Below are positions 12,571-13,771 of a stretch of 13,771 nt of DNA, one piece after another. The stretch's first letter is position 1. The number at the start of each line of letters is the position of its first letter. Source of the stretch: Oscillospiraceae bacterium (GTDB lineage Bacteria; Bacillota; Clostridia; Oscillospirales; UBA929); contig JAISVO010000103.1 in NCBI GenBank assembly GCA_031271525.1, positions 1-13,771 of the forward strand, written 5' to 3'. The translations under genes and the position numbers were made by a program. The notes beneath the pieces are model-generated. The model saw only the letters and a list, made by a program, of their open reading frames with translations. It had not been told where the DNA came from and did not search any database.

Positions 12571-13771
12571 ACTCGCCGTACAGGATCATCAAGACGAAAT
12601 AGAACCCGCCGGTTACGCTGAAGAAGACGTGCCCGGCGATAAAGGCGTATCCAACGGTCAGTGCCAGCGCTAAAATCACGCTTAGCCTGTGCAAACCGGC
12701 CCCGGGAGCGCGGATCAGCCACCACGCCCGTTTCGCGAACGGGAGGGCCATGACAACCAGCCCGAAGAGGCCATAGTAGAAGAGGATTTCAAAGAAATCC
12801 ATCTCGATGATGTGAGACTGTGTCCCCCGCCCGACACCGAAGAGGACGGTGCGGACATCGGTGGCCCAACTCTCCCCCGCCCTCCGCAGGTAATACTCCC
12901 GTCCGCTCAACAGAACCCGAAGGATCGGATGGGAGTTCTGCCACGCCCAGCGCTGCTCGTCATCCTCCAGATAGGAAAAAGAATCCTCGGTCCGTTCCTC
13001 CTCCACAATGCTGCCGAGCCGGGATATCGAGGAGAAGACGGTCTGCGCCATCCCGAAGACGGACAGCAGGACAAACAGCGCGAGGGTGATCCCCACCAAG
13101 TGGCGGCACCGCTTAAACAGGGCGCGGTCTTTATGCCGGCGGGCTTGAAGCAGTTGGTAAATAAAAACAAAGGCGGCGCCGGCTGCGAGCGCGACGAAGG
13201 CCGTCTTGGTGCCGACCAAGAGGAGCGCGTTCATCACGGCGGCGGGAGCCAGTAAACGAGGCCAGCTTTTCAAGTTTTTTAACGGGCCGGCGTCGAAGAA
13301 ATCCGCCATTGTCACGGGAAGGAGGAGCATCAGGATCGCGACCGCTTCGTTAGCGGCATAGTAAAACCCGCTGGAACCGCGGATGCCGAACCGGTCGGCG
13401 GAGGCGTAGAAGCCGATCCGCACCGGCAAAACAGAGGAGAGAACGAAACACGCGATGATCGACCCCGCCATCAGCAGCGCAGTCCACGTGAAAATACGCC
13501 GCAACAGAGCGGCGGCATCCCTCCGGCTAAACCTTCCGCCGGTCAAGAGACGGGTAAAAACAGCGAGGGACGTGACATTGAAGACGAAGCGGGCGAGATA
13601 CTGCGCATCCGCGAAAAATTCATAACGTCTTCCGAGGAAAATCTCGCAGGTGACGCTGAGCAGTCCCGCCAAGACCAGCATCATCACTTGCAAGACCTGC
13701 CGGTATTCCCGGTTCAGAAGGATGTACAACCCCATCAGGAGAAGGAGGGTCATCCGCAGGATGAGGGATGG
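12500..13771 (-). CDS. O-antigen ligase/polymerase-like membrane protein, 5' part missing
   Basis: This polytopic protein belongs to the Wzy/WaaL (O-antigen ligase) type, which polymerises or ligates lipid-linked oligosaccharides on the outer face of the membrane. The frame is open to the window edge, so the N-terminus is not seen; an internal ATG at 13753 gives 417 residues but six further in-frame codons precede it with no stop. At least ten hydrophobic segments are visible. Family-like parts are RGSSGFYYAANEAVAILML, LLVGTKTAFVALAAG, and a large extracytoplasmic loop from about SSISRLGSIVEEERTEDSF through LLSGREYYLRRAGESW to GVGRGTQSHIIEMDFFEILF, where the GxGxxxxxHxxEMDxxE pattern fits the ligase loop. 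The soluble tail after the last helix (ERSPETSSASGELSPG) overlaps the flippase gene. Whether it is a polymerase or a ligase cannot be decided from this sequence. Confidence 0.85.
   Translation of the reverse strand, partial: PSLILRMTLLLLMGLYILLNREYRQVLQVMMLVLAGLLSVTCEIFLGRRYEFFADAQYLARFVFNVTSLAVFTRLLTGGRFSRRDAAALLRRIFTWTALLMAGSIIACFVLSSVLPVRIGFYASADRFGIRGSSGFYYAANEAVAILMLLLPVTMADFFDAGPLKNLKSWPRLLAPAAVMNALLLVGTKTAFVALAAGAAFVFIYQLLQARRHKDRALFKRCRHLVGITLALFVLLSVFGMAQTVFSSISRLGSIVEEERTEDSFSYLEDDEQRWAWQNSHPILRVLLSGREYYLRRAGESWATDVRTVLFGVGRGTQSHIIEMDFFEILFYYGLFGLVVMALPFAKRAWWLIRAPGAGLHRLSVILALALTVGYAFIAGHVFFSVTGGFYFVLMILYGEFIASAAVERSPETSSASGELSPG

Overview
The window looks like chromosomal DNA of a GC-rich Gram-positive-type bacterium, most likely a member of the Bacillota (Clostridia, Oscillospiraceae-like). 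This is inferred from AGGAGG-type ribosome sites, two lipoproteins with lipobox signal peptides, a ThiI without a rhodanese domain, a two-domain CinA, a TagA-family glycosyltransferase and a PhoB/WalK-style two-component pair. No rRNA, tRNA, CRISPR array, insertion sequence or phage gene was seen. Coding is dense: the largest gap without a gene is about 176 bases (2867-3042).

Region 1 (1-2866, minus strand) is a compact housekeeping operon, thiI -> cinA -> tagA-like. It covers tRNA thiolation, NMN deamidation/pyrophosphatase and a surface-polymer glycosyltransferase cut by the window edge. It diverges from region 2 across a 176-base gap holding two well-formed, back-to-back sigma-A promoters around an A-tract.

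Region 2 (3043-7922, plus strand) begins with acpP (acyl carrier protein). Four overlapping or abutting genes follow: a lipoprotein of unknown function with three DxxxDG calcium-loop-like motifs, an OmpR/PhoB-type response regulator, its HAMP histidine kinase, and a GH26 (beta-mannanase family) lipoprotein. A strong nested hairpin lies just after the acpP stop codon, inside the signal-peptide codons of the first lipoprotein. It probably partly separates acpP expression from the downstream sensor-hydrolase cassette.

Region 3 (7893-13771) is a surface-polysaccharide locus. A minus-strand operon encodes a polysaccharide pyruvyl transferase family protein, an unrecognised 379-residue protein, and an FrhB-like (coenzyme F420 hydrogenase beta family) protein that lacks the usual N-terminal ferredoxin domain. 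Divergent from it is a Wzx-type flippase whose promoter is so close to the ATG that the mRNA is predicted to be leaderless. Converging on the flippase is an O-antigen ligase/polymerase-like membrane protein, truncated at its 5' end by the window edge. Both convergent pairs overlap at their 3' ends (30 and 71 bases).

Taken together, the window combines lipid-precursor supply (acpP), assembly and modification of a lipid-linked surface glycan (TagA-like, pyruvyl transferase, FrhB-like, flippase, ligase) and a sensor-regulated extracellular glycan hydrolase. The parts least explained by known systems are the lipoprotein/two-component/GH26 cassette and the three-gene pyruvyl-transferase operon with its unknown middle gene.
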